Shown here: positions 8,212-15,878 of the stretch, in pieces
How positions within the stretch are numbered: the stretch's first letter is position 1
Layout: each line of letters starts with the position of its first letter
From: JAFAXD01 sp035472475
GTDB lineage: Bacteria; Pseudomonadota; Alphaproteobacteria; Rhizobiales; Xanthobacteraceae
DNA: 64,000 nt
Direction of reading: 5' to 3'
Assembly: GCA_035472475.1 (NCBI GenBank)
Contig: DATIPA010000068.1
Span: 1-64,000 of the forward strand
Translations under genes and position numbers: made by a program
Notes under the pieces: generated by a model
Databases searched by the model: none
What the model was told of the DNA's origin: nothing
The model's input: the letters and a program-made list of their open reading frames with translations, nothing else

Positions 8212-9447
8212 TCAGCGGTAGCGCTGCTCGAAACTGCTCATCCGGAACAGAGCCGGGAACGCCTTGATCCAGATCAGCACGACCAGCAGCGTGCCGATGC
8301 CGCCGATCAGCACCGCGGGGATAGTGCCGAACAGACCAGCGGTTACGCCGGCACGGAATTCTCCGATCTGGTTGGACGTCCCGATGAACAGCGAGTTGAC
8401 CGCGCTCACGCGTCCGCGCATGACGTCCGGCGTCTCGAGCTGGATCACCGGCTGCCTAATCACGACGCTCAGCATGTCGGACGCGCCGATCACCACCAGC
8501 ATGGCCATCGAAAAGGTGAACGAGGTCGACAGTCCGAATAGAACGGTGGCAACGCCAAATGTTGCGATCGCCGCATACATCACAACGCCCACGTGCCGGG
8601 TGAGCGGCCAGCGCGCCACCACGAACGAGCATGTCAACGCGCCGACGGCGGGCGCCGCACGCATCAATCCGAGCCCCCAGGAACCGACTGCGAAAATGTC
8701 GCGGGCGAAAATCGGCAGCAGCGCGGTCGCACCCGCGAAAATGACCGCGAACATGTCGAGCGACATCGCACCCAGCACGATCGGGTTGCGACGGACAAAA
8801 TTCACGCCGGCAAACAGCGTATCGAATGACAACGGGGTGCGCTTAGACACCACGCGTTGCATCGGGATGCACCAGATCAGGATGGTCGAACCCAGGAACA
8901 GCAAAGCGCACATCGCGTAGACGTAACTGGTGCCGAGGATCAGCATGGCGCCGCCCACCGCAGGACCTACGATCGTGGCGGTCTGTGTCGCCGATGAGAG
9001 CTGGGCGATCACTCGTGGCAGTACGGCTGGCGGCACGATCGCGGGTGCGATCGTCTGCAACGTTGTCGCTTCGAAGGAACGCGCCGCGCCCAGGACGAAG
9101 ACAGCGCTCAGAATCAATCCGGACGTTGCGAACCCAAGCGCGGTTGCGGCCGCCAGGATCGCCACGGCACACGCCTCGACACTCTGCGCGCTCAGCATGA
9201 CGCGTTTGCGATCATGCTGATCGACCACGTGACCGGCGATTAGCACCAGGGCGAATTGCGGGATGAACTGCATCAGCCCAACAAGGCCGAGCTGCATCGG
9301 ACTCGACGTCATGACGTAGATCTGCCAGCCGACCGCGACCACTTGCATCTGGTAGGCGATCGATGTCGCGACGCGCGCGAGCCACAACAGGAAGACGGGC
9401 CGATGCCGAAACAGCGAATAGGACGCGGGCGCGGCGGTCATTTGCAT
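8212..9447 (-). CDS. Major facilitator superfamily exporter (DHA3/EntS-like)
   Basis: About 411 residues with 12 predicted membrane helices. The first helix begins YSLFRHRPVFLLWLARV, typical of DHA3-family exporters. The A-type loop motif between helices 2 and 3 is GHVVDQHDRKRV, and PDVMRGRVSAVNSLF marks the helix 10-11 region as in EntS-like proteins. Substrate unknown; relatives export siderophores, macrolides or other small molecules. The start is uncertain: ATG 9445-9447 gives a family-like N-terminus, a second ATG follows at 9439-9441, and the frame stays open to a TTG at 9495. No convincing ribosome-binding site distinguishes them. Confidence 0.85.
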   Translation of the reverse strand: MQMTAAPASYSLFRHRPVFLLWLARVATSIAYQMQVVAVGWQIYVMTSSPMQLGLVGLMQFIPQFALVLIAGHVVDQHDRKRVMLSAQSVEACAVAILAAATALGFATSGLILSAVFVLGAARSFEATTLQTIAPAIVPPAVLPRVIAQLSSATQTATIVGPAVGGAMLILGTSYVYAMCALLFLGSTILIWCIPMQRVVSKRTPLSFDTLFAGVNFVRRNPIVLGAMSLDMFAVIFAGATALLPIFARDIFAVGSWGLGLMRAAPAVGALTCSFVVARWPLTRHVGVVMYAAIATFGVATVLFGLSTSFTFSMAMLVVIGASDMLSVVIRQPVIQLETPDVMRGRVSAVNSLFIGTSNQIGEFRAGVTAGLFGTIPAVLIGGIGTLLVVLIWIKAFPALFRMSSFEQRYR

Positions 9448-9690
9448 TGAGGGGAGCAGAGATACGCTGGTGGGTCGGATTGGCGTCGCCGTCAACCGAA
9501 TTCTTCATTAGCCCGTCTTCGCCCGCCGCTTCGCGTCAGTTTGGCATGCGCGATATGTGACTGTGACCCTCATACGGGTGGACCGTCCACCTGTTGCGCG
9601 GGGCGAAGCGTGGCTACGATGGGCAGCCTTCGCCGGTTCGCCCCCTGCGGCGCGGCCGGAGAGGGCTTTGAGGCTTGAGCTTGCGAAGGC

Positions 9691-9766
9691 TGGTGGAGCC
9701 GAGGGGATTTGAACCCCTGACCTCCGCAGTGCGATTGCGGCGCTCTCCCAACTGAGCTACGGCCCC
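9691..9766 (-). tRNA. tRNA-Ala (anticodon CGC)
   Basis: Read on the minus strand the 76 bases fold as a complete tRNA. The acceptor stem GGGGCCG pairs with CGGCTCC, including the G3:U70 wobble that is the alanine identity element. The D-arm carries AGCTC-AGTTGGGA-GAGC, the anticodon stem is CCGCA/TGCGG with loop ATCGCAC (anticodon CGC), and the T-arm contains GGTTCAAATCC. The discriminator is A, and the CCA end is genome-encoded (bases 9691-9693). It stands alone between the MFS gene and yggT. Confidence 0.97.
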
Positions 9767-9917
9767 GTCGGCCCACCCGGGATGGAATGGGCAGTAAACG
9801 AGTGGGGCCATTTACGGCGCGGGTCTGCCAGTGTCAAGGATCGGCGGCTGCAACGCCGACTTGTTCGCGCAGCGGCGACCCGCTACATGTGCGCATCGCT
9901 CATTTCCGGGTCCACCC

Positions 9918-10208
9918 ATGCGCGCGCTGTTTCTCGTCATCGATCTTGCCCTCGATATCTACATTTGGCTTCTGATCGCGGCCGCGATCCTGTCCTGGCT
10001 GGTCGCGTTCAACGTCGTGAATACCCGCAATCAGGTTGTCGGCATGATCGGCGACTTCCTTTACCGGATCACCGAACCGGCATTGCGGCCGATCCGCAAC
10101 CTGATGCCAGACCTGGGCGGTATCGACATCTCACCGGTCATTCTCATTCTGATCATTATCTTCATCCGTTACGTCATTGCCCTCTACATCCTTCCGAACG
10201 TCTATTGA
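9918..10208 (+). CDS. YggT-family membrane protein
   Basis: 96-residue integral membrane protein with two hydrophobic hairpins (about 4-28 and 68-92) separated by the conserved cytosolic segment FLYRITEPALRPIRNLMPDLGGIDISP, shown here in two parts: FLYRITEPALRPIR and NLMPDLGGIDISP. This is the YggT repeat, found in cell-envelope and osmotic-homeostasis contexts and often next to yggU. The ATG at 9918 gives the standard length; upstream sequence in frame is not membrane-like. Its TGA overlaps the TTG start of the next gene. Confidence 0.9.
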   Translation: MRALFLVIDLALDIYIWLLIAAAILSWLVAFNVVNTRNQVVGMIGDFLYRITEPALRPIRNLMPDLGGIDISPVILILIIIFIRYVIALYILPNVY

Positions 10209-10537
10209 GCATCGACCCGGCGCCGCCCTGGACGATCACCGGCGACGGCATCCTGTTGACCGTGCGGCTTACCCCGAAGGGTGGGCGCGACGCGGTTGAA
10301 GGCATCGAATCAACGGCGGACGGACGGACCGTGGTGAAGGCGCGCGTGCGAGCGGCGGCGAGCGAGGGTGAGGCCAATGCGGCCCTGACCAACCTGATCG
10401 CGCGTACCCTCGCCGTGCCGCCGTCTCGGATCACATTGGTCGCCGGCGCGACCGCGCGGATCAAGCGGTTCAGGGTTGCCGGCGATGCCGGCACGATGGC
10501 GGCCGCGTTGGAGAAGATCATGGGAGTTGTGAAATGA
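10205..10537 (+). CDS. DUF167 (YggU) family protein
   Basis: 110-residue protein of the YggU/DUF167 alpha/beta fold, with the family core LTVRLTPKGGRDAV, VVKARVRAAASEGEANAAL, and the closing VAGATARIKRFRVAGD. The start given is TTG 10205-10207, overlapping the yggT stop as TTGA; the frame is open far upstream, but no other start produces a family-like N-terminus. Biochemical function is unknown. Between yggT and folD it forms a translationally coupled trio, a conserved arrangement in alphaproteobacteria. Confidence 0.85.
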   Translation: MSIDPAPPWTITGDGILLTVRLTPKGGRDAVEGIESTADGRTVVKARVRAAASEGEANAALTNLIARTLAVPPSRITLVAGATARIKRFRVAGDAGTMAAALEKIMGVVK

Positions 10538-11421
10538 CCGCCACAATCATCGACGGCAAGGCGATCGCTGCGGAGACGCGAGCCAAGGTCGCGGTCGAGG
10601 TCGCTCGGCTCGCCCAGCAGCACGCGGTCGTGCCGGGGCTTGCGGTCGTGCTGGTCGGCAACAATCCGGCGAGCGAAGTGTATGTCGGCAGCAAGAAAAA
10701 AATGACGGTCGAATCCGGCATGAAATCATTCGACCACCATCTGCCCGAAACCGTCAGCGAGGCCGAGTTGTTGCAACTCATCGCCAAACTCAACGCTGAT
10801 CCGGCCGTCAACGGCATCCTCGTGCAACTGCCGCTGCCGAAACAGATCGACGCCCAAAAGGTCATCAACGCCATCGATCCCGGTAAGGACGTGGACGGAT
10901 TTCATCCGCTCAACGCCGGCCGGCTCGCCACCGGCCTGCCCGCGCTCGTGCCCTGCACGCCGCTTGGCTGCATCATACTGGCGAAGTCGGTACAACCATC
11001 GTTGGCGGGACTTGATGCGGTGGTGGTCGGCCGTTCCAATATCGTCGGCAAGCCACTGGCGGCGCTGCTGATCGCGGAGAGCGCGACAGTGACGGTAGCG
11101 CATTCCAAAACCGCTGATTTGCCGGCGGTGTGCCGGCGTAGCGATCTTCTGTTCGCCGCCGTCGGCCGCGCCGAAATGATCAAGGGCGACTGGGTCAAGC
11201 CGGGCGCCACCGTGATCGACGTTGGTATCAATCGTGTCCCAGCCACTGCGCCGGGCAAGACTCGCATTGTCGGGGACGTCGACTATGCGCAGGCGGCCGC
11301 GCGTGCGGGCGCGATCACGCCGGTTCCGGGCGGCGTCGGTCCGATGACGATTGCGTGCCTTCTGGTCAATACGTTGCGCGCCGCGTGCGCGGCGCGCGGT
11401 CTGCCGGCGCCCGCCATTTGA
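10534..11421 (+). CDS. folD: Bifunctional methylenetetrahydrofolate dehydrogenase / methenyltetrahydrofolate cyclohydrolase
   Basis: Cytoplasmic folate enzyme that interconverts 5,10-methylene-, methenyl- and 10-formyl-tetrahydrofolate with NADP. The 295-residue product has the family landmarks: VGNNPASEVYVGSKKK, where the catalytic Lys lies in the YVGSKKK block, GILVQLPLP, DPGKDVDGFHP, VVVGRSNIVGKP of the NADP site, and PVPGGVGPMTIACL near the C-terminus. The ATG overlaps the DUF167 stop as ATGA, which indicates translational coupling. Confidence 0.97.
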   Translation: MTATIIDGKAIAAETRAKVAVEVARLAQQHAVVPGLAVVLVGNNPASEVYVGSKKKMTVESGMKSFDHHLPETVSEAELLQLIAKLNADPAVNGILVQLPLPKQIDAQKVINAIDPGKDVDGFHPLNAGRLATGLPALVPCTPLGCIILAKSVQPSLAGLDAVVVGRSNIVGKPLAALLIAESATVTVAHSKTADLPAVCRRSDLLFAAVGRAEMIKGDWVKPGATVIDVGINRVPATAPGKTRIVGDVDYAQAAARAGAITPVPGGVGPMTIACLLVNTLRAACAARGLPAPAI

Positions 11422-11446
11422 ACCGGTCGGACCGAAGCGTCGTCTC

Positions 11447-12034
11447 ATGCGCATGACACGGCCTTCGACGATCCTCGCGGTTCTGGCGATTTGGTCGGTG
11501 CCAGCGCTTGGTCAACCGAATGCCGCGGTTGAGAGTGCCTATACGACATTTGACTCGGACAAGTGCCGCCACACGCGTGGGCACGACGTGGAGGATTACG
11601 GCTCGTGGCTCTGCCGAGGATATCGCGATATCCCCGTATGGCTCGCTGCCGGCGACCAGCGGATGCATGTGAGTTTTGGTCGCGGCGCGGCGCGCGAACC
11701 GGCGGCCGGCGAAACGATTCCCGGCTTCAATGACGTCTACAAGGGGACGATCGAGTGGCGGCTCGAACGCAGTCGCGACGGCAAGCTGAAGCCGTTCGCC
11801 ACGATCCTGCGCTGGAATTTTATGACGAGCCCGGACGATCGACAGACGAGCGGACGCAAGCTCGTGATAACGAAGCTCGGTCCCGGCGGCGTGTGTCACG
11901 TCAGCTATGTCGACGGCCGCGCCAGTCCGGACGCCAATGAACTCGCACGCAAGCTTGCGGATGAAAAAGCGCGCACATTCAAGTGCGGAGTCGATAAGCC
12001 TCAGTCGGTGGGAAATCGTCCGCCGGATCAGTGA
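11447..12034 (+). CDS. Hypothetical secreted protein
   Basis: 195-residue protein that I do not recognise as a named family. Residues 1-23 look like a Sec signal peptide (basic start, AVLAIWSVPALG, cleavage before QPNAA). The mature part has four cysteines (SDKCRH, SWLCRGY, GGVCHVS, FKCGVD) that could form two disulfides, and a central beta-rich region (GTIEWRLERS, FATILRWNFM). Similar small periplasmic proteins are widespread in Bradyrhizobium-type genomes. The ATG at 11447 was chosen because it begins the signal peptide; it lies 25 bases downstream of folD. Confidence 0.75.
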   Translation: MRMTRPSTILAVLAIWSVPALGQPNAAVESAYTTFDSDKCRHTRGHDVEDYGSWLCRGYRDIPVWLAAGDQRMHVSFGRGAAREPAAGETIPGFNDVYKGTIEWRLERSRDGKLKPFATILRWNFMTSPDDRQTSGRKLVITKLGPGGVCHVSYVDGRASPDANELARKLADEKARTFKCGVDKPQSVGNRPPDQ

Positions 12035-12057
12035 TCAGGATGCCGGCGATCGCGATC

Positions 12058-12567
12058 TTAGGCGTTCCAGGCGTAAGCTACCTTGTCGAGCACCTTGCCG
12101 CCAAAGGCTTCCGACGAACGCGCCACCGCCTGGCCGCCGAGGGCCCGATAGAATTGAACCGCGGGCTCGTTGTCTGAGAGCGCCCAAACCACCAGGCTCT
12201 TTACGCCGCTTTGCAGAAGGTCCTTGCGAGCCGCGCTGAACAGCCGGCGCCCAAATCCGAGTCCCTGATACTGCGGACGCAGGTAGAGCTCGTAGATTTC
12301 GCCGTCGTAATTCAGGCTGCGCGCGCGATTGCGGCCGTAGTTCGCATAGCCCGCAACGGTGTCGCCGAACATGAACAACGAGACTCGACTGCCCTTGCGG
12401 ATCGAGCCATCCCACCAGGCCGCGCCGCGCCGGTTGATCAGGCGCTCGAGCTCGAGGCCGGGGATAATACCCTGATAAGCAGTGCGCCACGCCTCATCGT
12501 GAGCCGCTGCCACGGCTCGCGCATCAGCAGGCCTTGCGCGCCTGATCTCTATGAGGGTTGTGCTCAT
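12058..12567 (-). CDS. GNAT-family N-acetyltransferase
   Basis: About 169-residue acyl-CoA-dependent acetyltransferase. The acetyl-CoA-binding motif A is YELYLRPQYQGLGFGRRLF, where Q/RxxGxG reads QYQGLGFG. It is preceded by the beta-4 strand (YNGEIYELYL-like region) and followed by WALSDNEPAVQFYRALGG, the usual motif B. The N-terminus IRRARPADARAVAAAHDEAWRTAY is typical of GNATs with an N-terminal alpha1-alpha2 arm. The start chosen is the ATG at 12567; the frame runs to an upstream ATG at 12603. Substrate unknown. Confidence 0.87.
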   Translation of the reverse strand: MSTTLIEIRRARPADARAVAAAHDEAWRTAYQGIIPGLELERLINRRGAAWWDGSIRKGSRVSLFMFGDTVAGYANYGRNRARSLNYDGEIYELYLRPQYQGLGFGRRLFSAARKDLLQSGVKSLVVWALSDNEPAVQFYRALGGQAVARSSEAFGGKVLDKVAYAWNA

Positions 12568-12625
12568 GGTTTTGATTGAATCAATTCGGGCGGCAGACGG
12601 CAAGTCTTTCGTTTAGTGTTTGGAT

Positions 12626-13558
12626 ATGTCGACGAGATATTCCAAAAAGGTGTTGCGAATTTGTCGCGCTGTCGGGCGGGCGTGGGCGAAATCGACGTTG
12701 TATTGCGCCTGCCTCAGCACATGTGTCGCGGTTTTCGGTGGTACGCCATACGCACAATCGCAACCTCCGCATCGCCCTGCTTCCGGCGGCGTCGCAGAAC
12801 GCACGCTCATCCCGTTGCCGAATCTCGGAATTTCGATGCACACGATGATCGTGCGCCCGGCCGGCGCGGGGCCCTTTCTGCTCGCGCTGATTAACCACGC
12901 GTCGACCGAAAGCGCCGAGCAGCGCGCACTTTTGCCGGAGCCGAGCTATGCGGCGCTGACCACGTGGTTTGTAAAGCGTGGCTATTTGGTGGCATTGCCG
13001 CAGCGGCCTGGTCACGGCCCCACCGGCGGGCCCTATCTCGAAGCTCAGGGCGGCTGCGATGATGCTGACTATGTGCGCGCCGGCCGCGGTGGCGCGGCCA
13101 GTATCGAGGCTGCGCTCACCGCCATGTTCGCACGTGCCGATGTACGTAAAACCGGCGCGCTGGTTGTAGGACACTCAGCCGGCGGATGGGGCGCGCTCGC
13201 GCTCGCGAGCCGCAATCCGCGCGGTGTCGCCGCGATTATCGATTTTGCCGGTGGCCGCGGCGGCCGCTCGTTCGATCACGCCAACAACAACTGCGCGCCG
13301 GAGCGCTTGATCGAAGCGGCGCGCGTGTTCGGCGCGACGGCACGTATTCCAACGCTGTGGATCTACGCCGAGAACGACAGCTACTTTGCGCCACCGCTCG
13401 TGCGCCGTATGGCGGACGCCTGGCGCGACGGCGGCGGTCGCGTTGATCTCGCTGTCGTGCCGGCATTCGGCCTTGAAGGCCACCGGCTCGCGGAGGCGGA
13501 TGATGGCGCGGCGGTATGGGCGCCTATAGTTGCCGGTTTCTTGGCGCGGCTGAAATGA
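12626..13558 (+). CDS. Alpha/beta hydrolase (dienelactone-hydrolase-like), secreted
   Basis: 310 residues. The N-terminal segment (about 1-45) is basic then hydrophobic and ends near PYAQSQ, so it is probably exported. The hydrolase core shows the nucleophile elbow GHSAGGWG, the acid in IYAENDSYF and the His in FGLEGHRLAE, so the triad is complete. LVALPQRPGHG upstream is the usual strand-loop before the nucleophile. Substrate unknown. The gene is divergent from the GNAT gene with about 58 bases between them; no ribosome-binding site is obvious before the ATG at 12626. Confidence 0.83.
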   Translation: MSTRYSKKVLRICRAVGRAWAKSTLYCACLSTCVAVFGGTPYAQSQPPHRPASGGVAERTLIPLPNLGISMHTMIVRPAGAGPFLLALINHASTESAEQRALLPEPSYAALTTWFVKRGYLVALPQRPGHGPTGGPYLEAQGGCDDADYVRAGRGGAASIEAALTAMFARADVRKTGALVVGHSAGGWGALALASRNPRGVAAIIDFAGGRGGRSFDHANNNCAPERLIEAARVFGATARIPTLWIYAENDSYFAPPLVRRMADAWRDGGGRVDLAVVPAFGLEGHRLAEADDGAAVWAPIVAGFLARLK

Positions 13559-13589
13559 TCGACGCCATCTGGCGCGCTCACGGCACGCA

Positions 13590-14375
13590 TCAGGTGCTCT
13601 GAATTCGAAACTCGCTAATGCCTGCGACCGATTGCTTTGACGGCCGCTTCGGGGTTTCCTTAAGGCCGTCGCTGTAGACGTATTTTGCGGCCGGCCGCGC
13701 CAGCAGGCGCTCCCACCAATCGCCGAGATGCGGGAATAAGCTTCGCCCGAACTTGTCGGGATAGAGCTCGAACGTGCGATGAACAATCGCCGCCATGCTG
13801 ATGTCGCCGAGCGAGAACGTCGGCCCGGCGAGCCATGGTCCGCGCTGCGCAAGCTCGCGCTCCATCTGCTCGAACACGAAAAGAACGTCCTCGAGCGACT
13901 CCTGCAGCTGTTCGGCCGAGTAGCCGCGCTCGATCAACAGTCGCCATCGCGCGCGCTTTTCCGGAACCGGCGTGTGCGCCAGCATGAATTTCTGGTCCGC
14001 CGCGCTCATGTCCCGGATTTTCGTTTGCATCATATGGGCGTGCGACAGGCGCGCGATCGCGTGGTGGACCTCATCCGCGGTCCACGCCCAGTAACGCATG
14101 CGCGCTCGCTCTTTCGGATCAGTGGGGCGCAGTGACGGCTGCGGAAATACATCCTCGATATACTCGTTGATACAGAATGAATTGATGATCGGAACCCCGT
14201 CGTGCACCAGGGTCGGCACCACACCGTTGGGATTGAGCTTGATATAGTCGGGGCTCAGATTCTCATAACGCCAGAGCTCCACATAGCGGCTCTGATAGGA
14301 GAGGCCTTTCTCGCGCAGACAATGGCGCACTTGCTTGGAACAGGTCGTCAATCCGCTGTGGTAGAGCTCTAGCAT
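13590..14375 (-). CDS. Glutathione S-transferase family protein
   Basis: 261-residue cytosolic GST-fold protein. The thioredoxin-like N-terminal domain reads MLELYHSGLTTCSKQVRHCL; the TCSKQVR segment is where the catalytic Ser/Cys sits. The cis-Pro loop is GVVPTLVHDG, and the glutathione-binding pair is INSFCINEYIE (normally SxxIxxY/E). The C-terminal all-helical domain includes LAGPTFSLGDISMAAI, which matches the N-capping box. It resembles beta/zeta-type bacterial GSTs. Substrate unknown. Confidence 0.88.
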   Translation of the reverse strand: MLELYHSGLTTCSKQVRHCLREKGLSYQSRYVELWRYENLSPDYIKLNPNGVVPTLVHDGVPIINSFCINEYIEDVFPQPSLRPTDPKERARMRYWAWTADEVHHAIARLSHAHMMQTKIRDMSAADQKFMLAHTPVPEKRARWRLLIERGYSAEQLQESLEDVLFVFEQMERELAQRGPWLAGPTFSLGDISMAAIVHRTFELYPDKFGRSLFPHLGDWWERLLARPAAKYVYSDGLKETPKRPSKQSVAGISEFRIQST

Positions 14376-14402
14376 CGGGTTTCCTTGCGCCGCGCCCCGA
14401 TC

Positions 14403-15698
14403 TCACGGACACGGATGGCGATTGCCGTCGGAGCCGAGATAGGTTCCGGTCTGCGGGTCATAGGAGCGGTAGCGTTGCTGGCAATACGCGGTGCGATCCT
14501 CTCCCGCCGGCACGTTGGCGCGCCGGGGCGCCGGGGCAGCCGTGGGGGCAGGCGCTGCAGCGGCAGTGCCCGTCATTGGCGGATCCCACGTCAATCTGGC
14601 CATAGTCGCCGTGACCGTGACGTAGCACCAGCTCTCGCCCGATCCGGAAACGCTCAATCCGATGCCCATGGTCAAGCTCTTTCCAGTCGGATCGATCTGA
14701 TAGCCGCCGGTGCAGGTCCCGGCATTGGCAGCGCCGCCGAATTTGGTAACAACGCGCACGCCGTTACTTTGCAGCGCGTAGGTGTTGTCGGCGCTCATCG
14801 TGCGCGCACCCTCGATAAAGTACCAGCCATCTTCGGCGTCGCGTTGTGCGGTGATGTCCCAAGCCCGCGCGCCGGTGCGCTCGTCCGCGTAGCGGGACAG
14901 AACGTTGATTTGGTTGCCGTCCGGATGCGCGCTGGCCCAGTCGGACATCATTTTCTCGGTCGGCCATGCCTTCTGCCCGCCGTGCAGCGTCGCGCGCGGC
15001 GCGAGATAAGCGGGGACCTCTTTGGTGTCCTTGCCGTCCGACACCGGCACGGCGACGGTGCCGGTGATCCATCGGGAGACAGTCTCGATCTTCACCACGC
15101 ACTCTTTGCCTGGCGCGTATGTGTAGTTGCGCACCAGGCACTCCGATCCCTCCGTGACTTTACCCAGCCTCGGGTCAATCGGGAGGGTTCGTGAGATCTT
15201 GAGAGCCGGAAGATCGGGCGCGTTCTCTGGCTTGCGATAGTCGATGTGCAATTCGATCGCGTTACCCGGTCCGGCCACGAAATATGCGGTCAGCCCGCCG
15301 CCTTGATCGGCCAGGCATTGTTGCCAGGCTTTCAGGATCGGCTCCTGGCCCGCCGCGAGCAGGACCGCGGCACGGTTTTGATAAATGGTCTGCCAATCGG
15401 CTGGCGCGAGCAGCGGCCGCAGCAAGTGGTCCACATCCGCCGGCGAAAGCGGGGCCGTGATCCCATCAAAGACGAAGGGAATGTCGGGCGGACCATCGCT
15501 TTGTTGTGCGACCTCGGCTGAAAAGCGGGCCAGCCAGTAGAACGTATCTTGCCTGACGTCCGGATTGCTGAAAGCCTGCCTTGGCAAGACATCCTTGCAC
15601 CTGTCTTGCGCCCCGGCCCCGGTCTGGGCGGCAGCTGGCGCGATACCCAATGCGATCGCGAGTACAGCCGTCGAGCAGGCGGCGAGTGTTCCGGTCAT
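14403..15698 (-). CDS. Hypothetical secreted protein with BA14K-like C-terminus
   Basis: 431 residues. A signal peptide is clear (residues 1-24, cleavage near APAAAQ), and AGGAGGG-type ribosome binding sequence lies just before the ATG at 15698. The large central region is unfamiliar: it holds scattered cysteines (RCKDVLP, QQCLAD, ECLVRN, ECVVKI, GTCTGG, SWCYVT) and no catalytic motif I can name. An Ala/Pro linker (about 372-390) leads to the last 27 residues, YCQQRYRSYD-PQTGTYLGSDGNRHPC, which match the BA14K motif of rhizobial/Brucella surface proteins. Function unknown. Confidence 0.8.
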   Translation of the reverse strand: MTGTLAACSTAVLAIALGIAPAAAQTGAGAQDRCKDVLPRQAFSNPDVRQDTFYWLARFSAEVAQQSDGPPDIPFVFDGITAPLSPADVDHLLRPLLAPADWQTIYQNRAAVLLAAGQEPILKAWQQCLADQGGGLTAYFVAGPGNAIELHIDYRKPENAPDLPALKISRTLPIDPRLGKVTEGSECLVRNYTYAPGKECVVKIETVSRWITGTVAVPVSDGKDTKEVPAYLAPRATLHGGQKAWPTEKMMSDWASAHPDGNQINVLSRYADERTGARAWDITAQRDAEDGWYFIEGARTMSADNTYALQSNGVRVVTKFGGAANAGTCTGGYQIDPTGKSLTMGIGLSVSGSGESWCYVTVTATMARLTWDPPMTGTAAAAPAPTAAPAPRRANVPAGEDRTAYCQQRYRSYDPQTGTYLGSDGNRHPCP

Positions 15699-15878
15699 GA
15701 ATGCCCTCCTTGCGCACCCGTACGTCGACGGCCCCAGCGCGCCGGTCCAAGATACCGCGTTCTTGTGGGGTCAACAAAGACCTGAGGAGGAATGTGCAGG
15801 AATTGCCGGGCGTTGTCATCGCGTCGTGCGATGATTGACGGGGTCGGCAGACTACGTCTCACCCCATCCTACGGAGGA

